Assembly: GCA_013204585.1 (NCBI GenBank) | Contig: JABMNL010000040.1 | Span: 62,001-126,000 of the forward strand | DNA length: 64,000 nucleotides | Reading direction: 5' to 3' | From: SAR202 cluster bacterium | GTDB taxonomy: Bacteria; Chloroflexota; Dehalococcoidia; Lucifugimonadales; UBA3495 | Notes under the pieces: generated by a model | Databases searched by the model: none | The model's input: only the letters and a program-made list of their open reading frames with translations | What the model was told of the DNA's origin: nothing | Program-made: the position numbers and the translations under genes | Part shown: positions 49,041-58,001 of the stretch, piece after piece | Layout of the letters: every line of letters starts with the position of its first letter | How positions within the stretch are numbered: the first letter of the stretch is position 1

Positions 49041-50360
49041 TTAGCCTTCCGAGACCGTTGACGGAAGATTGTCCACCTGTTCAGGCTCCCCAGGCTTTTC
49101 AGGCTCCCCAGGCCGGGCAAAAACCAACGCAATCACCGAAAGCACGGGCAGCGCCATCATGACCGTGATGCCGACGGTGTAGGTGCCGGTCAGGGACTGG
49201 AATAACGCCAAGGGAAACGGGCCGACTGCCGAGGCGCAGAAGTTGATTGTCATCGCCGAGCCCTGCACCCGGCCCAACCCGTGACGGCCATAGTAGTGGG
49301 CCCAAATCACTCCCTGGACGATGTGGTGACATCCACTGGCAATGCCCATTACCGACACGTAGACCACAGCTATGAACGCCGAGTCGATGGCCACTGCCAT
49401 AACTAGGGCAATCAGCAACATCGCCATCGTAAAGGCATACAAAGGCTTGGGTCCGGTGCGGTCCACCACGAAGCCCGCCAGCAGCGAACTTACCGCCGAA
49501 GTTCCGGCAAAGATTACAAACACGCCCGCCGCCAGGGTCGCGCTCAGTCCATGCTCCTTAAATATGGACGTTTGGTGAAAGACCAAAGCCGTGGAAACCA
49601 AGCCCGGCGTGCCCAACGACAACGCCAGCAGCCAGAAGTTTAGAGAACTATAGACACGGGTGTCTCTTTGGACGCCAGACATGGCCCGCCTGGTCTCGGA
49701 CGCCGGTGGTTCGGACGAACCGTCAGGGAACATTCCAACGTCCTCTGGCCGATTCTTAACGACAAATAGGGCCGCAGGAATTATTAACGCGATTGCCACC
49801 ACACCGATTACTGCGTAGGCCTCACGCCATCCGATGTTGTCAATCAAGAACCTGGCAACCGGTGGGAACATGGCGTTGGAAAGCACTGAACCCAGTCCCA
49901 TCATGGCGACGGCCTTGCCCCGACGCGAGACGAACCATTGGTTCACCAACAAGATTGCGTTGATGGTCAAAGACCCCTGGCCCAACGCCCGCAAACTGGC
50001 AAATGCTATGTAGAACAGCACGATGTTGGTGGCAGTGGCCATACCAAAGCAGGCCGCGCCAAAGCCCAGCCCTACGGCCACCAGCATGGTTCTTGGCCCG
50101 TACCGATCGGCAAGTCGGCTCACCACTGCCACCAGAATGGCGCTCGTACCGGTGCTGGCCATGTACAACGCCGAAATGCCAGGGCGGGACAGTCCGGTGT
50201 CTTCGATTATGGAGTCGATAAAGATGGAGAATACGTAGGACTGGCCCGGCCCGCTACTGAAGACCACCAAGCCCGCCGCACCAACGATGAACCATCCGTA
50301 GAAGATTCGCCGTCGGGGCTTGGGTCGGGGCTCGGATGGAATATTGGTTGGGGATGCGAT
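49041..50360 (-). CDS. MFS transporter with probable non-canonical start
   Basis: A 12-helix major facilitator, about 439 residues if read from ATC 50358-50360. The codons between 50360 and 50270 encode PRRRIFYGWFIVGAAGL, the positively charged edge and FYGW start of helix 1 also seen in the carrier at 13.9-15.2 kb. No ATG, GTG or TTG occurs before TTG 50268-50270, which would cut off half of helix 1. An in-frame TAA (50370-50372) is followed by AAGGA and, 6 bases later, ATC. Non-AUG initiation or a sequence error explains this. The substrate is unknown; OFA/monocarboxylate-like. Confidence 0.8.
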   Translation of the reverse strand: MASPTNIPSEPRPKPRRRIFYGWFIVGAAGLVVFSSGPGQSYVFSIFIDSIIEDTGLSRPGISALYMASTGTSAILVAVVSRLADRYGPRTMLVAVGLGFGAACFGMATATNIVLFYIAFASLRALGQGSLTINAILLVNQWFVSRRGKAVAMMGLGSVLSNAMFPPVARFLIDNIGWREAYAVIGVVAIALIIPAALFVVKNRPEDVGMFPDGSSEPPASETRRAMSGVQRDTRVYSSLNFWLLALSLGTPGLVSTALVFHQTSIFKEHGLSATLAAGVFVIFAGTSAVSSLLAGFVVDRTGPKPLYAFTMAMLLIALVMAVAIDSAFIAVVYVSVMGIASGCHHIVQGVIWAHYYGRHGLGRVQGSAMTINFCASAVGPFPLALFQSLTGTYTVGITVMMALPVLSVIALVFARPGEPEKPGEPEQVDNLPSTVSEG

Positions 50361-50577
50361 GGCAGTTCCTTAATTCAGATATCTATTCTATGTGGGGGAA
50401 CGGGATAGGGGCCTCCCGATGGAATCGGGACCGTACCCCTACTCCGCGCCCCTGCATGATGTGCGACCACTAATATTACGCCAGATAACCCTCACGTGTT
50501 CCCGGTGGCGCAAACCTGGGCTATAGTGTTTGCTGCAACGACGATACCTAACACCACCATTAAATGGGGGAGATAAC

Positions 50578-51240
50578 ATGGCTGCCAAAAAAGGGACCGG
50601 AATGCTGATGGTCTGGTGCGACGTGCCAGAAGACCGTGAAGACGAGTTCAACCGCTGGTACAACGAGGAGCACATCCAGGAGATTCTCACCGTCCCAGGG
50701 GTGCTGAACGCCGCCCGCTACGAAGCAATACGCGGTGGGCCAAAACACCTGGCCGCCTACGAGTTGGAAAGTCCCGCCGCCGTGTTGGGCGACGGCTTCA
50801 CCAAGCGCACCAAGTCCAAGTGGAGCGAGACCATGGGCCCGACTCTAATCGGCACCAATTTTTTCAACCCGCTCTACGAGATGATCTATCCCGACTCGGT
50901 CTCCGATGAAATGGCGGGCAGCGGTATGGCCCCGGCGCTACAGATAGGCCGCATGAATGTTCCAGCCGAACGCGATGCCGAGTGGAACCAGTGGTATAAC
51001 TCGACTTTCGTGCCCAACTTCGAGAAGGTGCCCGGTGTGATTCGCGGCCGACGGTTCAAGACGGTACGGGGCGAAGACCCCATGTACTCGGTGGTCTACG
51101 AGTTTGAGAACGAAAACGTCTCCAATACTCCGGAATGGGAAGCCCAAAGGGTTGCCGACCCCAAGAATCCTGAAATGATTTCCTTAATCACCCATATGCC
51201 CGGTTCTGCCGGAGTCTTTGTAAAGACCTTCGAACTTTAG
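50578..51240 (+). CDS. Duplicated EthD-like dimeric alpha-beta barrel protein
   Basis: A 220-residue protein consisting of two related ferredoxin-like halves. The first half has EFNRWYNEEHIQEILTVPGV and the second EWNQWYNSTFVPNFEKVPGV, both followed by an arginine-rich strand (RYEAIRG, RFKTVRG). This is the pattern of EthD/dimeric alpha-beta barrel proteins found in degradation clusters. ATG 50578 with GGGGGAG upstream is the start. It precedes the MBL hydrolase and cupin genes on the same strand (22-bp and 3-bp gaps), probably as one operon. The enzymatic role is unknown. Confidence 0.8.
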   Translation: MAAKKGTGMLMVWCDVPEDREDEFNRWYNEEHIQEILTVPGVLNAARYEAIRGGPKHLAAYELESPAAVLGDGFTKRTKSKWSETMGPTLIGTNFFNPLYEMIYPDSVSDEMAGSGMAPALQIGRMNVPAERDAEWNQWYNSTFVPNFEKVPGVIRGRRFKTVRGEDPMYSVVYEFENENVSNTPEWEAQRVADPKNPEMISLITHMPGSAGVFVKTFEL

Positions 51241-51262
51241 CCTAGTCCAAACGGAGTAGATA

Positions 51263-52063
51263 ATGCCCAATCACAAAATAAACGTCGGCGATGTCGAACT
51301 GATATCCCTGAACGACAACCTGCCCATCAGGTCGTCCTTCGTCGCATTCCCCCATAGCACCACGGAAGAGTGGCAGGAGTACCCCGAGTTGATGGCCGAC
51401 CATGAGAACGCCAAACACCGCTGGGGTTCGTTGGCCGTCCGCTCATCGGGCAAGCTAATCATCGTTGACACCGGCATGCAGGGCGAAGGCTGCTACCTGC
51501 TGGACGACATGAAAGCGAAGGGCATTGACCGGGAGGCGGTGGATCTGGTGGTCTTTACCCACGTCCACCCCGACCACGTCGGCTGGAACTACACCGACGG
51601 CAAACCCAACTTTCCCAACGCCCGGTTCTTGGTCCCCCAAAAAGACTGGGAGTATTGGATCCAACCCGATGTGATTGACACGGTGGAGTACGTGCGACCC
51701 CAGGTCCTGCCGCTGAAAGAAGACGGAGTAATGGACTTGATGGACGGCGAGTACGAGATAACCCCGGAGTTGACCACCTACCCCACGCCCGGCCATACCC
51801 CAGGCCACAACTCCATCCGCATCACGTCCAAGGGCGAACACGCGTTCATCCTGGGCGACGTGGCCCACAGTCCTATCCAGGCGCACTACACCGATTGGTG
51901 CCCCGAGTTCGACATCATCCCGGACATGGCCCGCGCGACCCGGCATGCAGTTATGGACTTGTTGGAGGCCGAGGGAACCCTGGTCTCGGCGGGACACTTC
52001 CCCGACCCCGGCTTTGGCCGCTTTGTCCGCGGCGAAGAACGGCGCTATTGGCAGGCTATCTAA
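51263..52063 (+). CDS. Metallo-beta-lactamase-fold hydrolase
   Basis: A 266-residue MBL-fold enzyme with the metal motif H100-x-H102-x-D104-H105 (FTHVHPDHVGW), a histidine in PTPGHTPGHNS, and the bridging aspartate in FILGDVAHS. It is closest in layout to lactonase-like members (AHL-lactonase/quorum-quenching type) but with an N-terminal strand ELISLNDN. The substrate may be a lactone or ester produced by its neighbours. The ATG follows the EthD-like gene by 22 bp. Confidence 0.87.
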   Translation: MPNHKINVGDVELISLNDNLPIRSSFVAFPHSTTEEWQEYPELMADHENAKHRWGSLAVRSSGKLIIVDTGMQGEGCYLLDDMKAKGIDREAVDLVVFTHVHPDHVGWNYTDGKPNFPNARFLVPQKDWEYWIQPDVIDTVEYVRPQVLPLKEDGVMDLMDGEYEITPELTTYPTPGHTPGHNSIRITSKGEHAFILGDVAHSPIQAHYTDWCPEFDIIPDMARATRHAVMDLLEAEGTLVSAGHFPDPGFGRFVRGEERRYWQAI

Positions 52064-52066
52064 CCC

Positions 52067-52438
52067 ATGGAAAAACCGATGCCCAATGCAAAGCTGGTGC
52101 GGTTCGACAGCGTCAACCATGAGGAACGGCGGCCCGGAGTAATCTTGTCCAGCCTGGTTGACGGCAGCACCGGTGCAACCCAAATATCCAGCGGCGTCGC
52201 AGAATTCGCAGCCGGAGCATCAGCCCCCACCCACTACCATGACGCCGAGGAATCGGTGATTGTCATCGAGGGTGAAGGGCTGATGGTCATCAACGGCGAG
52301 GAGCACATCGTCCGGCCCAACGACGCCGCCTTCATCTCACCGGGCGCACACCACAGCATCGCCAACCACGGGAATCAGCCCTTCAAGATTGCCTGGAGCT
52401 ACGCCTCGATTAATTGGTCGACCACGGCAGTTGAATAG
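52067..52438 (+). CDS. Small cupin-domain protein
   Basis: A 123-residue single cupin barrel. Motif 1 is HYHDAEESVIVIEGEG, with two histidines and the glutamate of the metal site, and motif 2 is SPGAHHSIANHGNQPF. It begins 3 bp after the MBL gene and ends the EthD-MBL-cupin operon. It may be a dioxygenase, isomerase or binding protein. Confidence 0.85.
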   Translation: MEKPMPNAKLVRFDSVNHEERRPGVILSSLVDGSTGATQISSGVAEFAAGASAPTHYHDAEESVIVIEGEGLMVINGEEHIVRPNDAAFISPGAHHSIANHGNQPFKIAWSYASINWSTTAVE

Positions 52439-52449
52439 GAACTGCAACC

Positions 52450-53769
52450 CTAATCCAGGTTGCGAATGTCTTTGAAGCGGAACAGGAATACCAGGCAGAC
52501 CACCACTGCGATGGCGCCGCTAACGGCCATGGCTATGTCGATTCCGATGAGCACGCCGATGCCCCCAGTGAGTGCCGCAAACAGGGGAATCAGTCCCTGC
52601 TCGTAGTGCCACACGCTGGTCACCCGCCCCCGCAGGTTATCGGGTACCAGGGTTTGAATCAAAGTCTGGTTACCCACGATGAAGTGGGTCTGAGACCACC
52701 CCATGGCGAACATGATGGGCACTGCAATCCAGACCCAATGGGTCAGGCCCAATATCAGGATGACCGTCGAACCCGATACCAACGTCAGCAGGGTTACCAG
52801 TCCTTTCTTGGTGAAGAATCCAAAAGAGGAAATCATCACCGTAGCCGTCATTCCGCCAGCCCCCATGACTACAATCATAGCCGTGCTGACCCCCGCCCCG
52901 CGTCCTAGAACCTCATCGGTGTAGGACGGCAGAAACAGCAGCAGCGGCATGAATACCCCGGTGCGCACGAAGTTCATCAGCATCAGGCGCATCATGTCAC
53001 TGCGGCCCACGATGTACTTCAACCCCTCTTTTAAGTCGGCCATCGGTGATGCCCGCTTTCGGCCCGAGTCTTCCCGGTGGGGGGTCTTCATGGGGACTAG
53101 GAGCAAGATCATCCCGGCGTAGAGGCTAGACTCGACGAAGAAATTCCACTGAAAGTCCAAAGTCTCAATTAGAATTCCGCTAATCGCCGCCCCGGCCAAC
53201 CGCATGGAGGTCACCGCCATGGCGTTCAGGGCTAGGGCGTTGCCCAGGTCTTCTCTGGGAACAGTATTAGCCACCAGGGCCTGCCGAGTCGGCTGCACAA
53301 AGGCGAAGGCAACCCCGGAAACCAGCATGTACCCGTAAACGTGCCAGATGGTGTCGACTTGCCCCTTGGCCACCAAAATTCCAAAGGCCAAAGACGATGA
53401 GACCATCAGCAGTTGCATGACCATGACCAGCTTTCGGCGATCCCAACGGTCGGCCAACACGCCGCCCCAAGGCCCAAGCAGCAAGACCGGCAGAGCCCGC
53501 ACCGCCACCGTCAGTATGGAGTGGAGCGCCGAGCCACTGATGTCCAATGCCAGCCAGCCAACGGTGATGAACTGGAGCCATTGGGCGCAGTTGGCAAATA
53601 GGTTTCCCGTCCACAAATATCTGTAGTTGACGTTTTTCTGCAGCGAGGAGAACGTTCTGACCCGACTTGGGGCAGGCTTAGCCGCGGCACTGCCGGGCGA
53701 TATGTTTTCAGATTGATTCGAGTCTGGGCGCAAACTAGAGGTGTGGCTCCCGGAATTAAATAGGTCCAA
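52450..53769 (-). CDS. MFS transporter, EntS/MFS_3-like
   Basis: A 439-residue 12-helix carrier. About 45 polar residues precede NYRYLWTGNLFANCAQWLQFITVGWLAL, the helix 1 pattern of the MFS_3 group that includes the enterobactin exporter EntS. GVLADRWDRRKLVMV is the conserved helix 2-3 loop. The start TTG 53767-53769 is uncertain because the N-terminal tail is not conserved. It converges on the cupin gene. An efflux role is likely; cargo unknown. Confidence 0.87.
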   Translation of the reverse strand: MDLFNSGSHTSSLRPDSNQSENISPGSAAAKPAPSRVRTFSSLQKNVNYRYLWTGNLFANCAQWLQFITVGWLALDISGSALHSILTVAVRALPVLLLGPWGGVLADRWDRRKLVMVMQLLMVSSSLAFGILVAKGQVDTIWHVYGYMLVSGVAFAFVQPTRQALVANTVPREDLGNALALNAMAVTSMRLAGAAISGILIETLDFQWNFFVESSLYAGMILLLVPMKTPHREDSGRKRASPMADLKEGLKYIVGRSDMMRLMLMNFVRTGVFMPLLLFLPSYTDEVLGRGAGVSTAMIVVMGAGGMTATVMISSFGFFTKKGLVTLLTLVSGSTVILILGLTHWVWIAVPIMFAMGWSQTHFIVGNQTLIQTLVPDNLRGRVTSVWHYEQGLIPLFAALTGGIGVLIGIDIAMAVSGAIAVVVCLVFLFRFKDIRNLD

Positions 53770-53898
53770 GTGAAATAAGGCCGTCGGATATCGTAGTACC
53801 CTAACCGGGCCGAAGCAAGCACGGACTCATTGATTGACCCTGTTTCTCGGCCATTCGCCAAAGAGTCTTTGAATTGCTCAGAACAGCCGGAATAAAGG

Positions 53899-53984
53899 CC
53901 GCTCATGGTGAGCTTGTCGAACCACGCGTTCGCCAACAACCAAGCTAAACCCAAGCACGTCCATCGACAGGCTCAGGATGAGCG
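53899..53984. repeat. Dispersed palindromic repeat copy
   Basis: The left arm GGTGAGCTTGTCGAACCA and the right arm ATCGACAGGCTCAGGATGAG (about 40 bp apart) are degenerate inverted copies of the same TCGAC-AGGCTCAGG-type element seen at 55.4 kb and inside alaS. Confidence 0.75.
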
Positions 53985-54085
53985 AAATGCTGGGTCGGCT
54001 ATCACGGGGTTGGCCAGCCTTCTGTCATTCTGGCGCGATTCAGAACCTAAGCAGACACCGTTACCGTCCCGCTTATGGCGAGATC

Positions 54086-54178
54086 GTCGAACCACCGTTC
54101 GGCATAAACCAAGGTTTCCCATTCAGAACATTACTGCTGCGCGCCCTTCGAGAGCCTCAGGACGAACGGTGGTTCGAC
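54086..54178. repeat. 16-bp perfect inverted repeat of the dispersed family
   Basis: GTCGAACCACCGTTCG (54086-54101) is matched by CGAACGGTGGTTCGAC (54163-54178), with AGCCTCAGGACGAACGG adjoining the right arm. The 61-bp interior is unique. Confidence 0.85.
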
Positions 54179-54312
54179 GCCAGGGCAATAATCGCAAGAC
54201 CCCGGTCTACGCTTGCCACCTGGCACTACCGCTTCACCATGATATTGGTTAAACTAGCCCCGATTTGGGAACCTACCCATTTGGTAATTTTTGCTATTTA
54301 GTTGGTTAAGAA

Positions 54313-55365
54313 ATGAAATTCGGTCTATTCCAATCGGTCCAACTGCCCAATCCCAAGGAACAAGTCAGGTATTACAAAGAGGCCATGGACCAGGTGGTTC
54401 ATGCCGAAAAACTGGGATTTGATTCGGTGTGGATTACCGAACACCACTTCTCCCGCCACGGAATCGTTTCGGCCACTCTGTCGCTGCTGGCCTATCTGGC
54501 CGGGGTAACCGAGAAGATTCGCCTGGGCACCGGCGTTACCGTAGTCCCATTCCACAATCCAATCCAACTTGCCGAGCAGACTGCCACGGTTGACCTGCTG
54601 AGCAATGGGCGGTTGGACTTCGGCGCTGGCCGGGGCTTCCAGTGGGGCGAGTTCCATAAACTGAACATTCCCATGGAGGAGGCCACCCGCCGGTTTGAAG
54701 AGACCATGCAGGTTCTAACCAAGGCCTGGACGTCCACCGAACCCTTCGACCACTTCGGGGAGTTCTGGCAGTTCAACGACATGACCGTGCAGCCAAGGCC
54801 GATTCAAGCGCCCCACCCGCCAATCTTTGTGGCGGCATCCAGCGAGGCCAGCGTCAACCGGGTCGCCACCAACGACTGGAACTTGATGATTGGTCAGGGA
54901 GAGCCGTTTAACCAGGTAGCCCAGCAAATCGAAAACTACAAAGGGGCGTTGGCCCAAGCAGGACACATTTACAACGATGGCCGAGTAGTGGTGGCGCGGG
55001 CCATGTACACTGCGCCCAACGTGGCTGCGTCGAGGCAAGACACCGAAGCGCCCTTCATGTGGTTCAAGCAGACGGGTCAAGAGGTCGGAGCGCCCCGAGA
55101 CAATAACGTGGAACTGTTACCCGAGGAGTATCAGGCCTACCGGAGAAGGTTCACCAGGGACGTTACCTTCGACTACAACGCGATGTACGACAATGTGGCC
55201 CTGTTCGGCACGCCCGACGACCTGACCGCCCGTATCAAAGACCTACAAAAATCGGGCGTGGAAAAAATCATCTTCTTCATCAACTTCGGCGGCATCGAAC
55301 ACAAAAAAGTGTTGGATTCCCTAGACCTCTTCGCCAAAGAGGTCATGCCCAACTTCGCCGAGTAA
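54313..55365 (+). CDS. Luciferase-like (LLM) flavin-dependent oxidoreductase
   Basis: A 350-residue bacterial-luciferase-type TIM barrel. MKFGLFQSVQLPNP opens strand 1, TEHHFSRHG is the typical active-site histidine stretch, and IRLGTGVTVVPFHNP and GRLDFGAGRGFQ line the flavin pocket. This is the FMN-dependent alkanal-monooxygenase-like group, different from the shorter F420-type gene at 12.2 kb. The substrate is unknown. It is monocistronic between two repeat-rich intergenic regions. Confidence 0.88.
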   Translation: MKFGLFQSVQLPNPKEQVRYYKEAMDQVVHAEKLGFDSVWITEHHFSRHGIVSATLSLLAYLAGVTEKIRLGTGVTVVPFHNPIQLAEQTATVDLLSNGRLDFGAGRGFQWGEFHKLNIPMEEATRRFEETMQVLTKAWTSTEPFDHFGEFWQFNDMTVQPRPIQAPHPPIFVAASSEASVNRVATNDWNLMIGQGEPFNQVAQQIENYKGALAQAGHIYNDGRVVVARAMYTAPNVAASRQDTEAPFMWFKQTGQEVGAPRDNNVELLPEEYQAYRRRFTRDVTFDYNAMYDNVALFGTPDDLTARIKDLQKSGVEKIIFFINFGGIEHKKVLDSLDLFAKEVMPNFAE

Positions 55366-55422
55366 GTTTGGGCACGCATTTCGCCTTCCGTTCATGGTGA
55401 GCTCGCGAATCGCGGTACCCTA

Positions 55423-55490
55423 CCGTTCGTCCTGAGCCCCGTCGAAGGGCGGTTGCGCAAACATGGTTCGACGGGGCTCAGGACGAACGG
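55423..55490. repeat. 24-bp perfect inverted repeat of the dispersed family
   Basis: The left arm 55423-55446 and right arm 55467-55490 are exact reverse complements (beginning CCGTTCGTCCTGAGCCCC), with a 20-bp loop. It lies between the convergent LLM and yajQ genes and could form a strong hairpin in either transcript. Confidence 0.92.
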
Positions 55491-55534
55491 GTTGACGAGC
55501 GGGTTAAAGAAAAGGCTGGTTCCAAAAAGTTTTA

Positions 55535-56020
55535 CTAGTCCCGGAAGTTAATGAACTGTAGCGGTTGCTTGTTCTTCATATCTTTGATGAAGGCAATCAC
55601 CGCCTGTAAGTCGTCACGTTTTTTTGCGGTAACCCGTAGCTCGGTTCCCTGAATGGCGATTTGTACCTTCATCTTGGCCGACTTCACTTCTTTGCTAATC
55701 TTGCGGCCCAGGTCGCTGTCGACCCCTTGTTTAATCGAGACTACCTCGCGCAGACTGCCGCCCGCGGCGTCCTGAGGCTCGCCGAACTCCAACGCCCCCA
55801 ACTCCACCTTGCGTTGGGCCAGGTTCCGGCGCAGTAGGTCTTTAACCTGCTCCATCTTCATGCTGTCGTCGGCGGTCAGCGTCAGGGTATCGTCCGAGCG
55901 GGCGATTGCGCACTTGGAGCCGGCAAGGTCGAACCGCGTCTTAATCTCGCGGTCGACACCGTTCAGTGCGTTGTCCACTTCCGCCAAGTCCGTTCTAGAG
56001 ACCACATCAAATGAAGGCAT
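55535..56020 (-). CDS. yajQ: YajQ-family nucleotide-binding protein
   Basis: A 161-residue member of the YajQ/DUF520 family, with two ferredoxin-like repeats: MPSFDVVSRTDLAEVDNAL, DREIKTRFDL, VVSIKQGVDSDLGRKISKEVK and the C-terminal QAVIAFIKDMKNKQPLQFINFRD. Members bind nucleotides, including cyclic di-GMP in some species, and act as regulators or chaperone-like proteins. The ATG at 56018-56020 has AGGAGC upstream on the minus strand. Length and ends are standard. Confidence 0.95.
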   Translation of the reverse strand: MPSFDVVSRTDLAEVDNALNGVDREIKTRFDLAGSKCAIARSDDTLTLTADDSMKMEQVKDLLRRNLAQRKVELGALEFGEPQDAAGGSLREVVSIKQGVDSDLGRKISKEVKSAKMKVQIAIQGTELRVTAKKRDDLQAVIAFIKDMKNKQPLQFINFRD

Positions 56021-56424
56021 GGGAAAAGCTCCTGGTGACTACCAAACTAATGGATTTTCTAATCCATGATACATGATGACGCCCGAAGATAAAGGCACGA
56101 GCATTTCAAAGAAGAGACGGTCGGTAAGATGCACTGCGACACCAGCCCGGCACGAACTGTCTCGTCCGTATGAAGCAGTCCGCGGCTCTCCTTTACTGAC
56201 CCCGATGTGAGCGGTCGTGGGTGTTATGCCGATGATTTTGCGCTTATTTTGCAGATGTCCATGCATTTCCGTTAACAAATTTCAGAAAACAACCTTATAT
56301 TTCATCATTTATCATAGTTTCACTTGTTGAACAATCAGTTTTCATTACGTAAAATGGTTTTTCACGGTATACAGTCTGGCACAACAAATTTCAGGGCCAG
56401 TAATCATTTTTCACGGGGGTATCC
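56021..56424. other. 404-bp AT-rich intergenic region upstream of the Fic gene
   Basis: The right two-thirds is markedly AT-richer than the surroundings and contains the fic promoter and a direct repeat. The left part holds yajQ promoter sequence and nothing else that I recognise. Confidence 0.6.
56327..56355 (+). promoter_or_regulatory. Promoter for the Fic gene
   Basis: -35 TTGAAC (56327-56332), 17-bp spacer, -10 TAAAAT (56350-56355). The start of transcription near 56362 gives a leader of about 60 bases. Confidence 0.6.
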
Positions 56425-56463
56425 ATGCCGCAACGCTTTTCAGGGCCAGTGACTGTTTTTCAG
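56389..56463. repeat. Direct repeat spanning the fic start codon
   Basis: TTTCAGGGCCAGTAATCATT (56389-) recurs as TTTCAGGGCCAGTGACTGTT (from about 56438), each followed by TTTTCA. The first copy is in the leader, the second encodes the extreme N-terminus of the Fic protein. Confidence 0.8.
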
Positions 56464-57960
56464 GAACGGCGTCTTCCCGAGCGGGCCACCCCAGCCGGAT
56501 ATGGCGCCCTCATCGACGGTTATAGTCTATCCGTGCCTCTGCCGCGGACCCTCTCCGCGATTGGCGAGCGCCACCGGGTGGCCGAAAAGGACGCCTGGCG
56601 CATCCTAACCCCTCGCCATGCGCCCCATCCAACGCTCGAAGGGCATCTGACCTTTGCCATTAAGTATGAAGGTCTAGACCTAGCCGTCCTCAAGCGGCTC
56701 TTCCTCGCGACGGGCCCGGCCGAGATTGAGGCGCTGGTGCGCGCAAAGCCAACCGGAAGCTATGCCCGCCGCATTTGGTTCCTGTACGAATGGCTGACTG
56801 GAACCCGGCTTAATCTTCCAGACGCGGTTGGAGGCCGCTACGCCTTAGCGGTTGACCCCGGCCAGCAGTGCGCAGTTACTGGCGCCAACTCTCGACGCCA
56901 CTTGGTCAGAAACAACCTGCCCGGCACGCCAGCCTTCTGTCCATTGGTGTTTCGCACTGAATCCCTGGAAAAGTTCATCGCGATGGACTTACAGCAACGG
57001 GCGCGCGAGATTATCGCCGGCGTGCCGGGTGACTTGATTGCAAGGACCGCTGCGTTCCTGCAGCTGAAGGACTCACGAGCAAGCTACGCCATCGAAGGTG
57101 AGCAGGCGCCCCAGGGCCGAATTCAACGATGGAGCCGCGCCATCGGCGAAGCAGGCCGACAGCCCCTAGACCTGGAAGAACTGCTGCGGCTGCAACGCAT
57201 CGTCATCGAGGATGCCCGGTTCGTTGACCTGGGACTTCGAGAAGAGGGTGGATTCGTAGGAGAGCACGACCGTGACTCGCGTATGCCACTGCCCGACCAT
57301 ATCAGCGCCAAACCAGAAGACCTGCCGTCCTTAATCGAGGGAATGGCCGCCTTCGACCGTGACCACGCCCAGCAACTCGACCCGGTGATTGCTGCAGCGA
57401 TTCTCGCGTTCGGCTTTGTCTATGCTCACCCATTCCAAGACGGGAACGGTCGAATCCACCGCTATCTAATTCACCACGTATTGGCGCAACGCGGGTTCAA
57501 CCCGCCCGGAGTCGTCTTTCCCGTCTCGGCAGCAATCTTGGACCGGATTGATGAGTACCGCCCAGTGTTGGAAGACTACTCATCTCGACTGTTACAGGTG
57601 ATTGCCTGGGAGCCGACCGCCACGTTCAATGTCCAGGTGCTCAACGACACCGGGGACTTTTACAGATTCTTCGACGCGACGCCACATGCTGAGTTCCTTT
57701 ATACCTGCGTTCGCCAGACGGTCGAAGAGGACCTCCCGAATGAAACCGAATTCCTGCGGAGCTACGACCGGTTCCAGGGACGGGTTGCGGCCATCGTCGA
57801 CATGCCGGACCGCACAGCGGACCTGCTCTTCCGGTTCTTGCAGCAAAACGACGGCGGTCTCTCCAAACGGGCTCGGGAAGGTGAGTTCAGCGCGTTGACC
57901 GACGCTGAGGCAGAGCAGGTCGAAGGCATCTATCGCGAGCTATGGCCGGGCCGCGCATAG
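56425..57960 (+). CDS. Fic-domain protein (AMPylator-type, autoinhibited)
   Basis: A 511-residue protein. The Fic core carries HPFQDGNGRIHR (335-346), matching HxFx(D/E)GNGRxxR needed to transfer AMP or a similar group to target hydroxyls. Upstream, SYAIEG (220-225) fits the inhibitory (S/T)xxxE(G/N) motif, so the enzyme is probably self-inhibited. The N-terminal 190 residues form a DUF4172/Fic_N-like helical region, and a C-terminal helical, winged-helix-like part follows. The start ATG 56425 is downstream of a leader repeat. No antitoxin gene is adjacent; regulation is presumably intramolecular. The target is unknown. Confidence 0.9.
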   Translation: MPQRFSGPVTVFQERRLPERATPAGYGALIDGYSLSVPLPRTLSAIGERHRVAEKDAWRILTPRHAPHPTLEGHLTFAIKYEGLDLAVLKRLFLATGPAEIEALVRAKPTGSYARRIWFLYEWLTGTRLNLPDAVGGRYALAVDPGQQCAVTGANSRRHLVRNNLPGTPAFCPLVFRTESLEKFIAMDLQQRAREIIAGVPGDLIARTAAFLQLKDSRASYAIEGEQAPQGRIQRWSRAIGEAGRQPLDLEELLRLQRIVIEDARFVDLGLREEGGFVGEHDRDSRMPLPDHISAKPEDLPSLIEGMAAFDRDHAQQLDPVIAAAILAFGFVYAHPFQDGNGRIHRYLIHHVLAQRGFNPPGVVFPVSAAILDRIDEYRPVLEDYSSRLLQVIAWEPTATFNVQVLNDTGDFYRFFDATPHAEFLYTCVRQTVEEDLPNETEFLRSYDRFQGRVAAIVDMPDRTADLLFRFLQQNDGGLSKRAREGEFSALTDAEAEQVEGIYRELWPGRA

Positions 57961-58001
57961 ACCCACGATGGCGGAACGCAGCTCAGGAAAAACGGCGGGG
58001 G

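Larger units (their letters stand above)
53770..54312. other. 543-bp intergenic region with two palindromic repeat clusters
   Basis: No gene is supported here. Open frames run over the repeats in several phases, which is a consequence of the repeat composition. It contains the elements listed at 53899-53984 and 54086-54178, and the region just before the LLM gene is AT-rich. Confidence 0.65.
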
